64,000 bases of DNA, from assembly GCF_001886615.1 (NCBI RefSeq), contig NZ_CP018139.1, forward strand, positions 3,472,001 through 3,536,000. Reading direction: 5' to 3'. Every line of letters begins with the position of its first letter. The first letter of the stretch is position 1. Below are positions 8,401 through 16,681 of the stretch, piece after piece. The notes under the pieces were generated by a model. The model saw nothing but the letters and a program-made list of their open reading frames with translations. It searched no databases and had not been told where the DNA came from. The position numbers were made by a program, and so were the translations under genes. The DNA is from Halomonas aestuarii. Its GTDB lineage: Bacteria; Pseudomonadota; Gammaproteobacteria; Pseudomonadales; Halomonadaceae.

Positions 8401-9183
8401 GTGGGGTCGGCAAACAACCTTTTCAGCGAATTCGAGAGAGAACTGCTCACAAGCGAAAATCAGCTCGGTGCGTCAATGCTTCTCATCTTAGCCTGGCTAG
8501 CGTCAGCCGATGGCCATATTGATGCGCAGGAGCGTGAGCAGTTCCAAGAGATCGTCAGCTCCTCCAAGACCAAAATCAGCACAGAATATGTCATCAAGGT
8601 TGCTTCCAGCGGCGACACCATCGCCTTGCAACTCGCGTGTGAGATTCTTGCGGAAGAGATGAAGGGGGAACGGGCCATCCTGTTGATCCAGTTAGCTATT
8701 GGAATGGCCATGGCGGATGGCAACATATCTCCTGAGGAAGTGCACATCATTCGCTTCCTTTCCGACCTGGTGAATGTATCTTCCAAGGCGCTCGATGCTC
8801 TTTTTATAGAGCTGACAGGACATAGTTGTCCCGACATTCTCGATCTGAGCCGGAAAGACGCATGGTCTCAAAAGAAGAAAAAGTCCCAAGAGGATAGTTC
8901 TCGCCAGTCGGGCCATCAAGAGGAGCAATCCTATCACTCACGGGGAGGGAGTGAGTCCGGCGCATACGCCAGAGATTTTTCATTCAAGGAAGCGAACGCC
9001 TTGGGTATTCTAGGGCTAGAACCGGGTGCCACCAAACAGGATATCAAAAGAAGTTATCGACGCATGGCACAGATCCATCATCCCGACCGCTATATTTCCC
9101 TTGGCGATGAGGCTGTTACTGCGGCAACATCGCACTTCCAAAAGATCAATGATGCTTATGAGTATTTGATGCGTTATGCGTAA
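8401..9183 (+). CDS. TerB-like domain plus C-terminal J-domain protein (DjlA-like architecture, no membrane anchor)
   Basis: The protein is 260 residues if it starts at the GTG at 8401, which has AAGGAG six bases upstream. The frame is open back to 8257, so the start is not certain. Residues ~20-140 form two acidic helical repeats with TerB-style motifs (LAWLASADGHIDAQE and GMAMADGNISPEE), which may bind metal. A Lys/Ser/Gln-rich linker follows. The last 65 residues are a J-domain with an intact HPD (MAQIHHPDRY) that should stimulate a DnaK-type chaperone. DjlA has the same domain order but a membrane anchor. The next gene overlaps its stop by eight bases. Confidence 0.82.
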   Translation: MGSANNLFSEFERELLTSENQLGASMLLILAWLASADGHIDAQEREQFQEIVSSSKTKISTEYVIKVASSGDTIALQLACEILAEEMKGERAILLIQLAIGMAMADGNISPEEVHIIRFLSDLVNVSSKALDALFIELTGHSCPDILDLSRKDAWSQKKKKSQEDSSRQSGHQEEQSYHSRGGSESGAYARDFSFKEANALGILGLEPGATKQDIKRSYRRMAQIHHPDRYISLGDEAVTAATSHFQKINDAYEYLMRYA

Positions 9184-10033
9184 TTTTTATAAGAGACTCA
9201 ACATCAAGCGAACGCTGACAGACGGGCAGGCACTCGGTGCCGCGCGAGAGTGTCCCAACAAAGCGCTTCGGGACGACGCGGATTTTGTGTTCTCCTCGAA
9301 AACTCGCAAAGCTGCGTATGACAACCTCAATGACACCCTAGTGACGATTGGACGCTTACGTCCTTCTCTTGGCTTGAGTCATACCGACAAATGGTCGGGT
9401 GAAATTGCAGCCGAGTATACGGACCCGTCCTATCAGGATAAGCCTCTTTTGCCGGATTTGATGAACCGTCTTGATAGGGCTAGCAAGAAGAAGGCTGCAA
9501 GAGAAAAGGAAGAGGCACAAAAAAAGGGGTGGATTTGGTGGCCTATTATCATCTTTGGTCTATTTGGTTACTTTATCTATGTCGATAGCCAAAGCTCGTC
9601 ATCTTCAAGTTACCAGCCCAAAGATACATTTGCGCAGAAACACCAAGCGCATAGCTTTCCTTACAATGGTAAGGTGGTGAACCTGACTAGGCGTGACGCG
9701 GTGGCACCATTCCAAATCAAGACACAAGCCGGGCAAGATTATGTGATAAAACTGAAAACTCTTTCAGAGAGGGATGCGGTTATTGTCTATGTTCATGGGG
9801 GACGAACGGTCAATGTTGATGTTCCTATGGGACGCTATAAGCTCTATTACGCTTCAGGCGATACCTGGTATGGCAATACCCACCTCTTCGGTCCTGATAC
9901 GGCATATTCCAAGTCAGATAGCCAATTCAACTTCCAATTACAAGGAAACCAGTACATGGGGTATACCGTCTCTCTCTACAGAGTGTCCAATGGCAACATG
10001 AACACTAGAAGTATTCCAAGAGAAAGTTTCTAA
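9176..10033 (+). CDS. Membrane protein with degenerate J-like N-terminus and extracytoplasmic domain
   Basis: The product is 285 residues. The first ~55 residues (NFYKRLNIKR to TRKAAYDNL) resemble a J-domain fold but lack HPD. A charged coil (KKKAAREKEEAQKKG) precedes one membrane helix (WIWWPIIIFGLFGYFIYV, ~residues 120-138) and a Ser-rich spacer. The remaining ~130 residues form a beta-rich domain with KLYYASGDTWYGNTHLFGP, a pattern found at the ends of assorted bacterial membrane proteins. The ATG lies inside the last codons of the TerB/J gene, so the pair is co-translated. A complex linking a cytosolic chaperone adaptor to the membrane is an inference. Confidence 0.75.
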   Translation: MRNFYKRLNIKRTLTDGQALGAARECPNKALRDDADFVFSSKTRKAAYDNLNDTLVTIGRLRPSLGLSHTDKWSGEIAAEYTDPSYQDKPLLPDLMNRLDRASKKKAAREKEEAQKKGWIWWPIIIFGLFGYFIYVDSQSSSSSSYQPKDTFAQKHQAHSFPYNGKVVNLTRRDAVAPFQIKTQAGQDYVIKLKTLSERDAVIVYVHGGRTVNVDVPMGRYKLYYASGDTWYGNTHLFGPDTAYSKSDSQFNFQLQGNQYMGYTVSLYRVSNGNMNTRSIPRESF

Positions 10034-10038
10034 TGACG

Positions 10039-10067
10039 AGAAAGGCGTCATATCATGGCGCCTTTCT
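10039..10067 (+). terminator. Stem-loop after the TerB/J operon
   Basis: AGAAAGGCG pairs with CGCCTTTCT across an 11-base loop, starting six bases after the stop codon. It has no strong T-tract, so termination is only likely. The following 240 bases (10068-10307) show no recognisable gene. Confidence 0.55.
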
Positions 10068-10307
10068 AATGCCAGCATCCTTATCTGACAGGACACGAGT
10101 ACATATCTCTCTAGGGATCCACTTGAGTACAGGGCTAAGCTTGATGCCAAGCAACGTGACATCTTCAGGAGCCCTATCCTGATAGACCTTGACTTGCCGG
10201 ATCTCTTGATAAGCTTTGGCTGTTAATATATGTATTAAGAAATGACTATCAGTCTCATTCTGACCGGCATAATAAGCAAAACCAATAAAAAATTTACAAG
10301 AAGAGAA

Positions 10308-10616
10308 CTAATTATATTTTTCCTTTTTCATCTTATATATATTCTGCTTAGTCATCAGCAAGAGAAAACCGGCGCCAATATCGATAAATGCCCATATCTC
10401 TTTTGGAAGATATATTTTCACGAAGGGGTTAAAAAGAAGCGCAAGCAGACCAAAAATCCACGGAAGGTATTGTTTTTTTCGTCCGTAGGTTTCAAATGCA
10501 GCCCAGGCAAACACAATCGTTGCTACTAGTCGGAGAAGAGTATAATAGCCATATGGCATAGGCGCTGCACCAAAGATAAGCATTGCAGCTGCGATGTAGA
10601 TCACGGCTAATGGCAT
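10308..10616 (-). CDS. DUF6804 family membrane protein
   Basis: The product is 102 residues with three to four hydrophobic helices. The stretch AAFETYGRKKQYLPWIFGLL leading into LFNPFVKIYLPKEIWAFID is the DUF6804 signature. Function is unknown. It starts four bases beyond the stop of the small membrane gene at 10620-10910, so the two probably form a minus-strand operon. A plus-strand frame covering the same DNA is rejected in favour of this one. Confidence 0.78.
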   Translation of the reverse strand: MPLAVIYIAAAMLIFGAAPMPYGYYTLLRLVATIVFAWAAFETYGRKKQYLPWIFGLLALLFNPFVKIYLPKEIWAFIDIGAGFLLLMTKQNIYKMKKEKYN

Positions 10617-10619
10617 TGG

Positions 10620-10910
10620 TTAAGACCTGTTCGAAAAATTTTCAAGAACACCAGCACCCATTGCTATGACGGCGATAACCAGGAATGGTCCAAAGAAAAG
10701 CCCCCCAGCCTCGAGCCACGACCAATGCCAGGCTGTCACAGCACCAAACATACCGATGACAGTACCTATAAGTGGCATATAAGCAATGAACAAAGCCAAT
10801 GGAGCAGCAATTATCCAGTGAAGACCGACCCAATCCTCCAGTCCCGCCATGACGGCAGCTAGCTGAAAAAGGCCAAGAACCAAGTATGCGATGAACACAA
10901 TAGATTGCAT
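10620..10910 (-). CDS. Small polytopic membrane protein, unknown function
   Basis: The 96-residue product starts MQSIVFIAYLVLGLFQ and has about three hydrophobic helices with conserved-looking WHWSWLEAGGLFFGPF between them. The composition is like bacterial inner-membrane YqaE- or superinfection-type small proteins, but no family was recognised. The ATG at 10910 has AGGAG seven bases upstream; a longer in-frame start to 10988 adds a soluble Cys-rich extension with no ribosome site. It precedes the DUF6804 gene closely. Confidence 0.65.
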   Translation of the reverse strand: MQSIVFIAYLVLGLFQLAAVMAGLEDWVGLHWIIAAPLALFIAYMPLIGTVIGMFGAVTAWHWSWLEAGGLFFGPFLVIAVIAMGAGVLENFSNRS

Positions 10911-10964
10911 TTCTTTCTCCTTTGCTGAGGCCCGACACACCAACCTCACATGACTCCGGCAAAT

Positions 10965-11109
10965 GGCGAGTGATTGTGCCCAGTTCATTCTTCCGGGACC
11001 CTACTTCCAGGCAAGATCGGTTAGCGGATGAGGCCTAGGAAGCCGTCAGCTAGGCACAATGACTCACCACAAGGGCCTCGCAGCTACCTACTCGGCACAA
11101 TCACTCACC
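10965..11109. repeat. Three copies of a 16-base motif between genes
   Basis: GGCACAATCACTCRCC occurs at 10965-10980 (minus orientation), at 11053-11068 (plus, with G instead of C at position 9) and at 11094-11109 (plus). The copies lie in the gap between the small membrane gene and the DUF2167 gene, in the presumed upstream region of the 10910 start. They could be operator sites or the remains of a small duplication. Confidence 0.5.
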
Positions 11110-11128
11110 GTTAGAGCCCTGGGGTCGC

Positions 11129-12040
11129 TTATTTGCCAATTTTCTTATGATCTGAAGCCTTGCTAGAAAAACCTTTCTTCACTAACGCCCAAAAACCACC
11201 AAAAAACAACACTATAGGCACAATAAAAAACTTCTTCATGAATGCGAGTATTGCTAAGCCGATAGCCGCCAATGTTGTTTTTCCAGCTTTAGACTTCCCG
11301 CCAGCCGTAGCAGCTACCAAAGTTGCAATACCGAAAGCAGCTACTTTATCTCCTGTTGAATAGTCCGCATAGCGGAAACCTTGATCAAAATCGTGCTCAT
11401 CCAAAATTGTTTCTAGAAAGCCATCCGAATTAAGGTACTGTTCTTTGGTACCTACCCAAGTTACTTTTTCAAAACCTTTTTTACCCAAGTTAAGGGCTAC
11501 TGCATTCACTACATTTCCACTACCTTCTTCGGCTAAAATTGCCCAATAAGCTGCATAATTTTTCTCATCTAGCACTGGTTTTACAAGCCAATCCGTCACA
11601 TGTAATTTTGGTAGACCATTCTCAATCCTCTCTTCGTTAGCTTTTTCCGTGTTCTTTCTTATTCCTTCCAAAAGATCATCGGGGTCAATCTCACTCCAAT
11701 CATCAATACTAACATACCCAGAGTCTTGGTAAGCAAAGGTTACCTGTGTGAGATTATCATAGTTTATGATTGTTGCCTCTATATTCGGGTGCTCAACACC
11801 CTGACTTAAATACATGAAGCGTCGGGCTCCATCCCCCCTTAGAAGCGCTAAACCTTGAGGAAGGTAAACTGAGCTATTCGATTTTGACAAATGGTAATCG
11901 GCAGGCTCTGTCTCCCATGGCAAGTTCGCCACTTCATTTTCGATTGCCGCCTGACTGAGCGGGTAATTTTCTTGTTTCGCATGACTCAGTGTCGAAAATG
12001 AAAATGTTAATACAACTAAAATAATTCCGAATTTATGCAT
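11129..12040 (-). CDS. DUF2167 domain membrane protein
   Basis: The product is 303 residues with an N-terminal signal peptide (MHKFGIILVVLTFSFSTLSHA). A soluble domain of ~200 residues follows, with the DUF2167 hallmarks WLVKPVLDEKNYAAYWAI and FRYADYSTGDKVAAFGIA. A Gly/Ala/Lys-rich segment and a C-terminal membrane helix (FFIVPIVLFFGGFWALV) end it. The family is a widespread but uncharacterised envelope group. The ATG at 12040 has GGGAGA upstream; an in-frame start 25 codons earlier would bury the signal peptide. The local DNA is AT-rich. Confidence 0.85.
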   Translation of the reverse strand: MHKFGIILVVLTFSFSTLSHAKQENYPLSQAAIENEVANLPWETEPADYHLSKSNSSVYLPQGLALLRGDGARRFMYLSQGVEHPNIEATIINYDNLTQVTFAYQDSGYVSIDDWSEIDPDDLLEGIRKNTEKANEERIENGLPKLHVTDWLVKPVLDEKNYAAYWAILAEEGSGNVVNAVALNLGKKGFEKVTWVGTKEQYLNSDGFLETILDEHDFDQGFRYADYSTGDKVAAFGIATLVAATAGGKSKAGKTTLAAIGLAILAFMKKFFIVPIVLFFGGFWALVKKGFSSKASDHKKIGK

Positions 12041-12106
12041 GTGTATCTCCCTGCTTAAAAATTTATTGTAGTAAGCGCTTTTTATATTCTCGCCAGCAAA
12101 GGCTAA

Positions 12107-12445
12107 ATTTTTCATTCAGCCCGCTGCAAATCGCAATCTAACTTCAAACCAACTTTATCGCTTTCTACTTGGGCTCCAAACGGTACAGAACCTCAATTTA
12201 TCAAATTTCAGCCTGTCAATACCCCAGAACAAATTATGATGACTGCCGTGCAGGTTACCTAAGGTCGCACCCTTGAGTAGGCAGGTGATCTCTACCTAGG
12301 AAAGAGGGCTTATGTGTATACCCGTGGCTTGTACAGTAATTCCGCTTCGTATGTAGACGTAAAGACTTGTCGCCAGCATGATGCGAACGAGGAGGGTCTT
12401 GTGCTGAAGGGTGGTACCAAGTTGATGGTTTGCGTTGAACCATAG
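12107..12445 (+). pseudogene. Unassigned gene remnant with two in-frame stops
   Basis: One plus-strand frame reads as protein-like sequence throughout, including LSLSTWAPNGTEPQFIKFQP, AGDLYLGKRAYVYTRGLYSN and EEGLVLKGGTKLMVCVEP, and ends at a TAG at 12443. It is interrupted by TAA at 12260 and TAG at 12278, each one C-to-T change from a Gln codon (CAA, CAG). No start codon or ribosome site is visible. The family was not recognised. The remaining DNA to 12725 shows nothing. Confidence 0.5.
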
Positions 12446-12725
12446 AAGCTTCCTTGCATCACTTTCGTTCAACTCAGCCTAGAAGAATCAGACCTAGATG
12501 TCACTCATACAGGCTCATGAGTCTCTCCACCATTCGTCGTGCATTCTGCTAGGTCAGTCCAACATCCTAGATATGCCAAGCTACCAACGCCCAGACCAGC
12601 AATTGCTCACACGTAGGTTATTTCGCACATAGACGTAAGTGATCGCCTACGGCGCTATAAAGCCCTCTTTGCCAAACTGACCAAAGGGACAAGCTGCCCT
12701 ATGAAAAACAACAAGGGAGCCATTC

Positions 12726-13379
12726 ATGTCATCTGCATCACTCAACCCCCATGGCCAGCCAGTAACCCGCCGCCTAGTACTGGCACGCAACGCTGATCGC
12801 GATGCGAGCGAACTGATCGGTCTAGCTCGTGGTGTGATGGCCGATGGCGCCATCAATCAGAGCGAGGCAGAGTACCTGCTGCGCTGGTTGGAAGAGCGAC
12901 CGGAATCTCTACAAGTCTGGCCCCTCAGCGTTCTGTTCGAACGGCTTCGTGATGCTCTGGAAGATGGCCACCTGGATGCAGATGAAGAGGCCGACCTGCT
13001 AGGACTCCTACTCGACTACACCGGTGGAGGAACCTTAGCTAGAGGTGAGAACACCAGCGCCAGTCGTCAGTCCTCTACCCTCCCCCTCTGCCATCCAGCA
13101 CCGGTGATCGAATTTGATGATTGTCATTTCGTGCTCACGGGCAAGTTCATTACCGGCACCCGTGCCGAGTGCGAAGCTGAGATCATCGAGCGAGGTGGCC
13201 ACACGCAGAGCAACCCCACCCGCAAGACATGTTTCGTGGTGATCGGCAACCTGGGCAGTACCGACTGGGCTCAATCCAGCTATGGTCGAAAAATCCAGAA
13301 AGCCGTGGAGCTTCGCGCGGACGGCAACGACATCGCCATCATCAGCGAGAAACACTGGGCCAGCTATTTGGGCGCCTGA
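12726..13379 (+). CDS. TerB-like helical domain plus BRCT domain protein
   Basis: The product is 217 residues. The N-terminal ~85 residues form an acidic helical bundle with two TerB-like turns (ARGVMADGAINQSEAEYLL and DALEDGHLDADEEADLL). After a linker, residues ~128-217 form a BRCT domain: FDDCHFVLTGKF, ECEAEIIERGGHT and the terminal IISEKHWASYLG. BRCT domains of this type resemble that of NAD-dependent DNA ligase and bind DNA or phosphoprotein. The ATG at 12726 follows AAGGGAG. It stands alone, 110 bases before the CRISPR array. A role in DNA repair or in response to foreign DNA is inference only. Confidence 0.82.
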   Translation: MSSASLNPHGQPVTRRLVLARNADRDASELIGLARGVMADGAINQSEAEYLLRWLEERPESLQVWPLSVLFERLRDALEDGHLDADEEADLLGLLLDYTGGGTLARGENTSASRQSSTLPLCHPAPVIEFDDCHFVLTGKFITGTRAECEAEIIERGGHTQSNPTRKTCFVVIGNLGSTDWAQSSYGRKIQKAVELRADGNDIAIISEKHWASYLGA

Positions 13380-13489
13380 CCCGATCACGTTGCTGCTGCA
13401 ATTCCCTACTCCCACCCTCAGTGCATGTAGGTTTTGAAACCATAACCTGCCCGCAATGGCTTTGGGCCTCGCTTGCGCGGTTAGTCACT

Positions 13490-13823
13490 CGGTTCATCCC
13501 CGCTTCCGAGGGGAACACTCTTCCCCGTTGGCCTTGACGGTGGTGTAGAGCGGTTCATCCCCGCTCCCGCGGGGAACACCAGGCGATCCTCGAGGTCACC
13601 GGCCCCGTGACCGGTTCATCCCCGCTCGCGCGGGGAATACTTGAGGTCATTCCAGTACGGCAGCTCGGCGGTCGGTTCATCCCCGCTCGTGCGGGAAACA
13701 CTTGTCGGGCACCGGGCGCTTGCCGTTCAGCCACGGTTCATCCCCGCTCACGCGGGGAACACTCATCACTCCGTGGGGCTCTCATCACTACAGACAGTTC
13801 ATCCCCGCTCGCGCGGGTTGACC
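13490..13823 (-). CRISPR. Orphan type I-E-like CRISPR array, six repeats and five spacers
   Basis: Six 29-base repeats begin at 13490, 13551, 13612, 13673, 13734 and 13795. They are separated by five spacers of exactly 32 bases, giving a strict 61-base period. On the plus strand the repeat runs CGGTTCATCCCCGC, then TCGCGC (variable), then GGGGAACAC, the type I-E family palindrome. By comparison with E. coli the crRNA strand would be minus, with 5' handle ATGAACCG. No two repeats are identical: the first has TTCCGA in the loop, the third ends AATAC, the fourth has GGGAAACAC, and the last begins CAG and loses its final six bases. No cas gene or AT-rich leader is visible in the window. Confidence 0.93.
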
Positions 13824-13856
13824 TTTCCCCCATAAACCGGTCCACTCGCAATGTGA

Positions 13857-13895
13857 GAAACCGCCACTTACGGACCATGCCGCGTGGCGGTTTTC
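13857..13895 (+). terminator. Stem-loop terminator beside the CRISPR array
   Basis: AAACCGCCAC pairs with GTGGCGGTTT around a 16-base loop and is followed by TTC. It lies 34 bases beyond the last repeat and could end plus-strand transcription coming from the array side. Confidence 0.6.
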
Positions 13896-14050
13896 ATGTG
13901 CGGATGATCTGGGTTCCAATCTGGTGGTCAGTCTGCGGCGCCTTCTTTCTCCATGAAGGGCAGTGACTGGCCACCATCCGATTCACAGCGCCAGATCGAT
14001 GTCTCGGTGTAGGAGGCGGAGTGCTGGAGCAGAGCTTCGCGACTAGCTGA

Positions 14051-14740
14051 TCAAGCAAGGTCAAACAGGAGAATCTCTGACGCTTCAATGCCGACCACCT
14101 CGATGGGTTCGCCCGGCTCGAAGGCGGCGGCATCTCCAGCCGACAGCCGCTGGCCGTTGACCGTGGCCTCACCCCGCGCCATCTGCAACCAGGCATAGCG
14201 AACCGCCGGCGTCTCCGCCTGTTCACCGGCATCGAATAGCCCTGCATAGAGGTTGACGTCCTGGTTGACACTCACGGAACCGTCTCGCCCCTCCTGGGAA
14301 ACGACCAGCCGCCATCGTCCCTGTTTCTCCCGCTCAGGGAAGTTCTTCTGCTCATAACCGGGGGCGATGTCGAGCTTCTGCGGCTCTATCCAGATCTGCA
14401 AGAAGTGAAGCTCCTCGCTGGACGAGTTATTGAACTCGCTGTGCACCACACCCGTGCCGGCCGATATTCGCTGTACCTCGCCAGGTCGCATGATCGCCCC
14501 GTTGCCCATGCTGTCCTTGTGGGCTATTGAGCCCTCCAGTACATAGGAAATGATCTCCATATTCCGATGTGGGTGGGCACCAAAGCCGGTACCGCCTTGG
14601 ACACGGTCTTCGTTGATGACACGAAGTTTTCTGAACCCCATGTAATCGGCATCGAAATAGTCGGCGAACGAGAAGGTGTGTCGGGATTTCAGCCAGCCAT
14701 GATCGCCATAGCCTCGATCGTTGGCACGTCGCAGGAACAT
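14051..14740 (-). CDS. Pirin family protein (YhhW-like, quercetinase-type cupin)
   Basis: The product is 229 residues and has two cupin halves. The metal-binding motif is in the first half: GFGAHPHRNMEIISYVLEGS followed by GTGVVHSEFN, giving His-His-Glu-His ligands. The N-terminal LKSRHTFSFADYFD is typical of the YhhW/pirin group, some members of which oxidise quercetin in vitro. The ATG at 14740 follows AAGGAG; an upstream in-frame start at 14767 is less likely. It is monocistronic, and its C-terminal region is less conserved. Confidence 0.93.
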   Translation of the reverse strand: MFLRRANDRGYGDHGWLKSRHTFSFADYFDADYMGFRKLRVINEDRVQGGTGFGAHPHRNMEIISYVLEGSIAHKDSMGNGAIMRPGEVQRISAGTGVVHSEFNNSSSEELHFLQIWIEPQKLDIAPGYEQKNFPEREKQGRWRLVVSQEGRDGSVSVNQDVNLYAGLFDAGEQAETPAVRYAWLQMARGEATVNGQRLSAGDAAAFEPGEPIEVVGIEASEILLFDLA

Positions 14741-15040
14741 GTAGTTCTCCTTTTCAAAGAGCGGCAACTAGGCCTGTGATAGCCAGACACGTCGCTCTCA
14801 TTAGTCGGTCAAATTAACAACATTCAAAAAATCGGCACGGCCCATCATAAACCAGGGACCCTGCCGACTCGTCAGGTCTTTTTCGATTATCAGCCGAGTC
14901 GATCCGCTGACGGACCTTTGCAGGCGGCCACATGCCTGGGCCCATGGGCCGTCGAGACGCGGAATGACGGCCATGGGGAGAACCCGGCTATCGGGCACCG
15001 GCCCGAGGGTTCCCGGGGAACATACCGGTGCCCGACGCCC

Positions 15041-16681
15041 TCAACCGTCTCCCTTGCGGGTTGGCTTCCGAGGACCTGAATCCTCGGAGGCTTTCGTGGC
15101 TTCATCGGTCTCAGAGGCCTCAGACGATTCAGAGGTCTCGGTGGCTTCAGGCGCTTCCGTGGCCTTGGTGGACTCAGTGGCTTCAGACGTTTGAGTGGCT
15201 TGGGTGGACTCAGAGGCTTCGCTGGTTTCAGGCTTTCCCGTGGTCTCAGAAGCGTCAGTGGTTTCAGACGGTTCAGTAGCCTTGACACCCTCAGAGGCTT
15301 CAGACGCTTCGGTGGCCTCCACGGGTTTCGCAGCTTCCGCGTCTTTCTCTGATTCCTCGGCTTTCTCTGATTCCTCGGCTTCCGCCGCCGCAGCGGCTTC
15401 CGCCTCTTCCGCTTCTTCTTCTTCAATATCCGCCACGGGCTGCAGCGGCTCGCCCTCCTCGTCCTGCAGCTGGTAATCGTATGCCGCCTGGAGACCGGAT
15501 TCTTCCTCGGCCTCTTCCTCTTCCGCCTGAGCAATATAGCCCGGGTAGAATGGCGAGAGGATGGCAAAGAGGATGCCGAGCGCCGAGAACATGGAAAACG
15601 CATTGGCGTAGCCGAAGGAGTGCACCAGCGAGCCAACGACCGGCGAGCCAGTTGCCTGCCCCAGGGAGACAGCCATGAAGGGCAGCACCGGCCCTGTGGA
15701 CAGCCGACCCGGCAGCAGACGAATGCCGGTCATCAGATAGAGGCCTGTCAGACTCATGTAAGCCAGGCCGAAGACCAGCGCGGAAAACGCCGCCAGGGCC
15801 GTCTGACCTGGGCTGGCCGCGATCAATGCCAGGCTCGCCGAAAGCATCATCAGCATCAGCGCATGCGTGATGGGGGGATTGTTGCGATCGGCCAGATCGG
15901 CCACCACGGCCCCGCCGAGCCCAGCGATGCCCACCGCGAGCCACAACCACCCGGTGGCACTGGACGCCAGGCCACCGAGGGTGACCACCAGGTCGGGCGC
16001 GAAGATCCAGTAGGCGGAAGAGACGAAGCCCATCACGTAGGCAAACAGCGAGAGCCTGACGAGCCGCGACCACGGCAGCTCGCTGACCGGCGGCGGTGGC
16101 GCGGCGTTCGCCGGCGTGATCCGCGAGACCGACGGCAGGAGAAACCACGCAGCGACCACCCCGACAACCGCCAGGACAGCGAAGGACACGTACGCTAAGC
16201 GCCAGGCGCCTGCCAGGAACAACACCGTCGGCACGGCCACGATCACGCCGATGCTGGTACCCGCGTTCATGACCGAGCTGACGCGCCCGTGCAGCGAGCG
16301 TCTCACCAGCGACTGCATGGCAGCCGTGAGCGCCGGCATCATCAGGCCGGTACAGATGCCGCAGGCGAACACCCCTGCGCCAAGCAGCAGCGCGCCCGGG
16401 GCCTGGCTGATCAGCACCAGACCGCCGACACCGAAGGCGCCGGAGAGCACCGCCGCGTTGCGGGCACCGAAAATGTGGGTGACGAGCGGCGCGACCAGGG
16501 TAGCCAGCAGGAAACTGATCAGCGGCAGTGCGCCGATGATACCGATAACGGACGCCGTGAGTTCCAGTTCGTCACGAATGGGAGGCACGAACAGACCAAA
16601 GGCGAAGCGCGCGAGGCCGTAACTGATCGCGACCAGTCCAGCCCCGAAGAGCGCAAACCCTGTGCTCGAAAGGGGCTTCAT
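15041..16681 (-). CDS. MFS transporter with long acidic Ser/Thr/Glu/Ala tail
   Basis: The product is 546 residues. Residues 1-385 form a standard 12-helix major facilitator of the YbfB/YjiJ-like group (AISYGLARFAFGLFVPPIRD at the start, RSLHGRVSSVMNAGTSIGV in helix 5). The last 161 residues are not membrane: an EEEEAEEE-rich block, then a Glu/Ala/Ser stretch, then some twenty imperfect TEAS/SEAT-type units, and a basic end (PRKPTRKGDG). The tail should lie in the cytoplasm. AAGGAGGTGGT precedes the ATG at 16681; an upstream start is not needed. Substrate is unknown. Confidence 0.88.
   Translation of the reverse strand: MKPLSSTGFALFGAGLVAISYGLARFAFGLFVPPIRDELELTASVIGIIGALPLISFLLATLVAPLVTHIFGARNAAVLSGAFGVGGLVLISQAPGALLLGAGVFACGICTGLMMPALTAAMQSLVRRSLHGRVSSVMNAGTSIGVIVAVPTVLFLAGAWRLAYVSFAVLAVVGVVAAWFLLPSVSRITPANAAPPPPVSELPWSRLVRLSLFAYVMGFVSSAYWIFAPDLVVTLGGLASSATGWLWLAVGIAGLGGAVVADLADRNNPPITHALMLMMLSASLALIAASPGQTALAAFSALVFGLAYMSLTGLYLMTGIRLLPGRLSTGPVLPFMAVSLGQATGSPVVGSLVHSFGYANAFSMFSALGILFAILSPFYPGYIAQAEEEEAEEESGLQAAYDYQLQDEEGEPLQPVADIEEEEAEEAEAAAAAEAEESEKAEESEKDAEAAKPVEATEASEASEGVKATEPSETTDASETTGKPETSEASESTQATQTSEATESTKATEAPEATETSESSEASETDEATKASEDSGPRKPTRKGDG
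15080..15420 (-). repeat. Degenerate codon-level repeat encoding the MFS tail
   Basis: Units of roughly 9-15 bases built around GAGGCCTCTGAA-like sequence on the minus strand recur through this stretch and encode imperfect (T/S)E(A/T)(S/T) repeats. The pattern suggests growth by slippage or unequal crossover, with length likely to vary between strains. Confidence 0.6.

Noticed and set aside
10242..10529. Plus-strand frame of 95 codons
   Set aside because: It overlaps the DUF6804 gene on the other strand, which has a recognisable family pattern.
13380..13489. A seventh CRISPR repeat at GCCTCGCTTGCGCGG (about 13466)
   Set aside because: It is out of the 61-base phase and matches only part of the palindrome.
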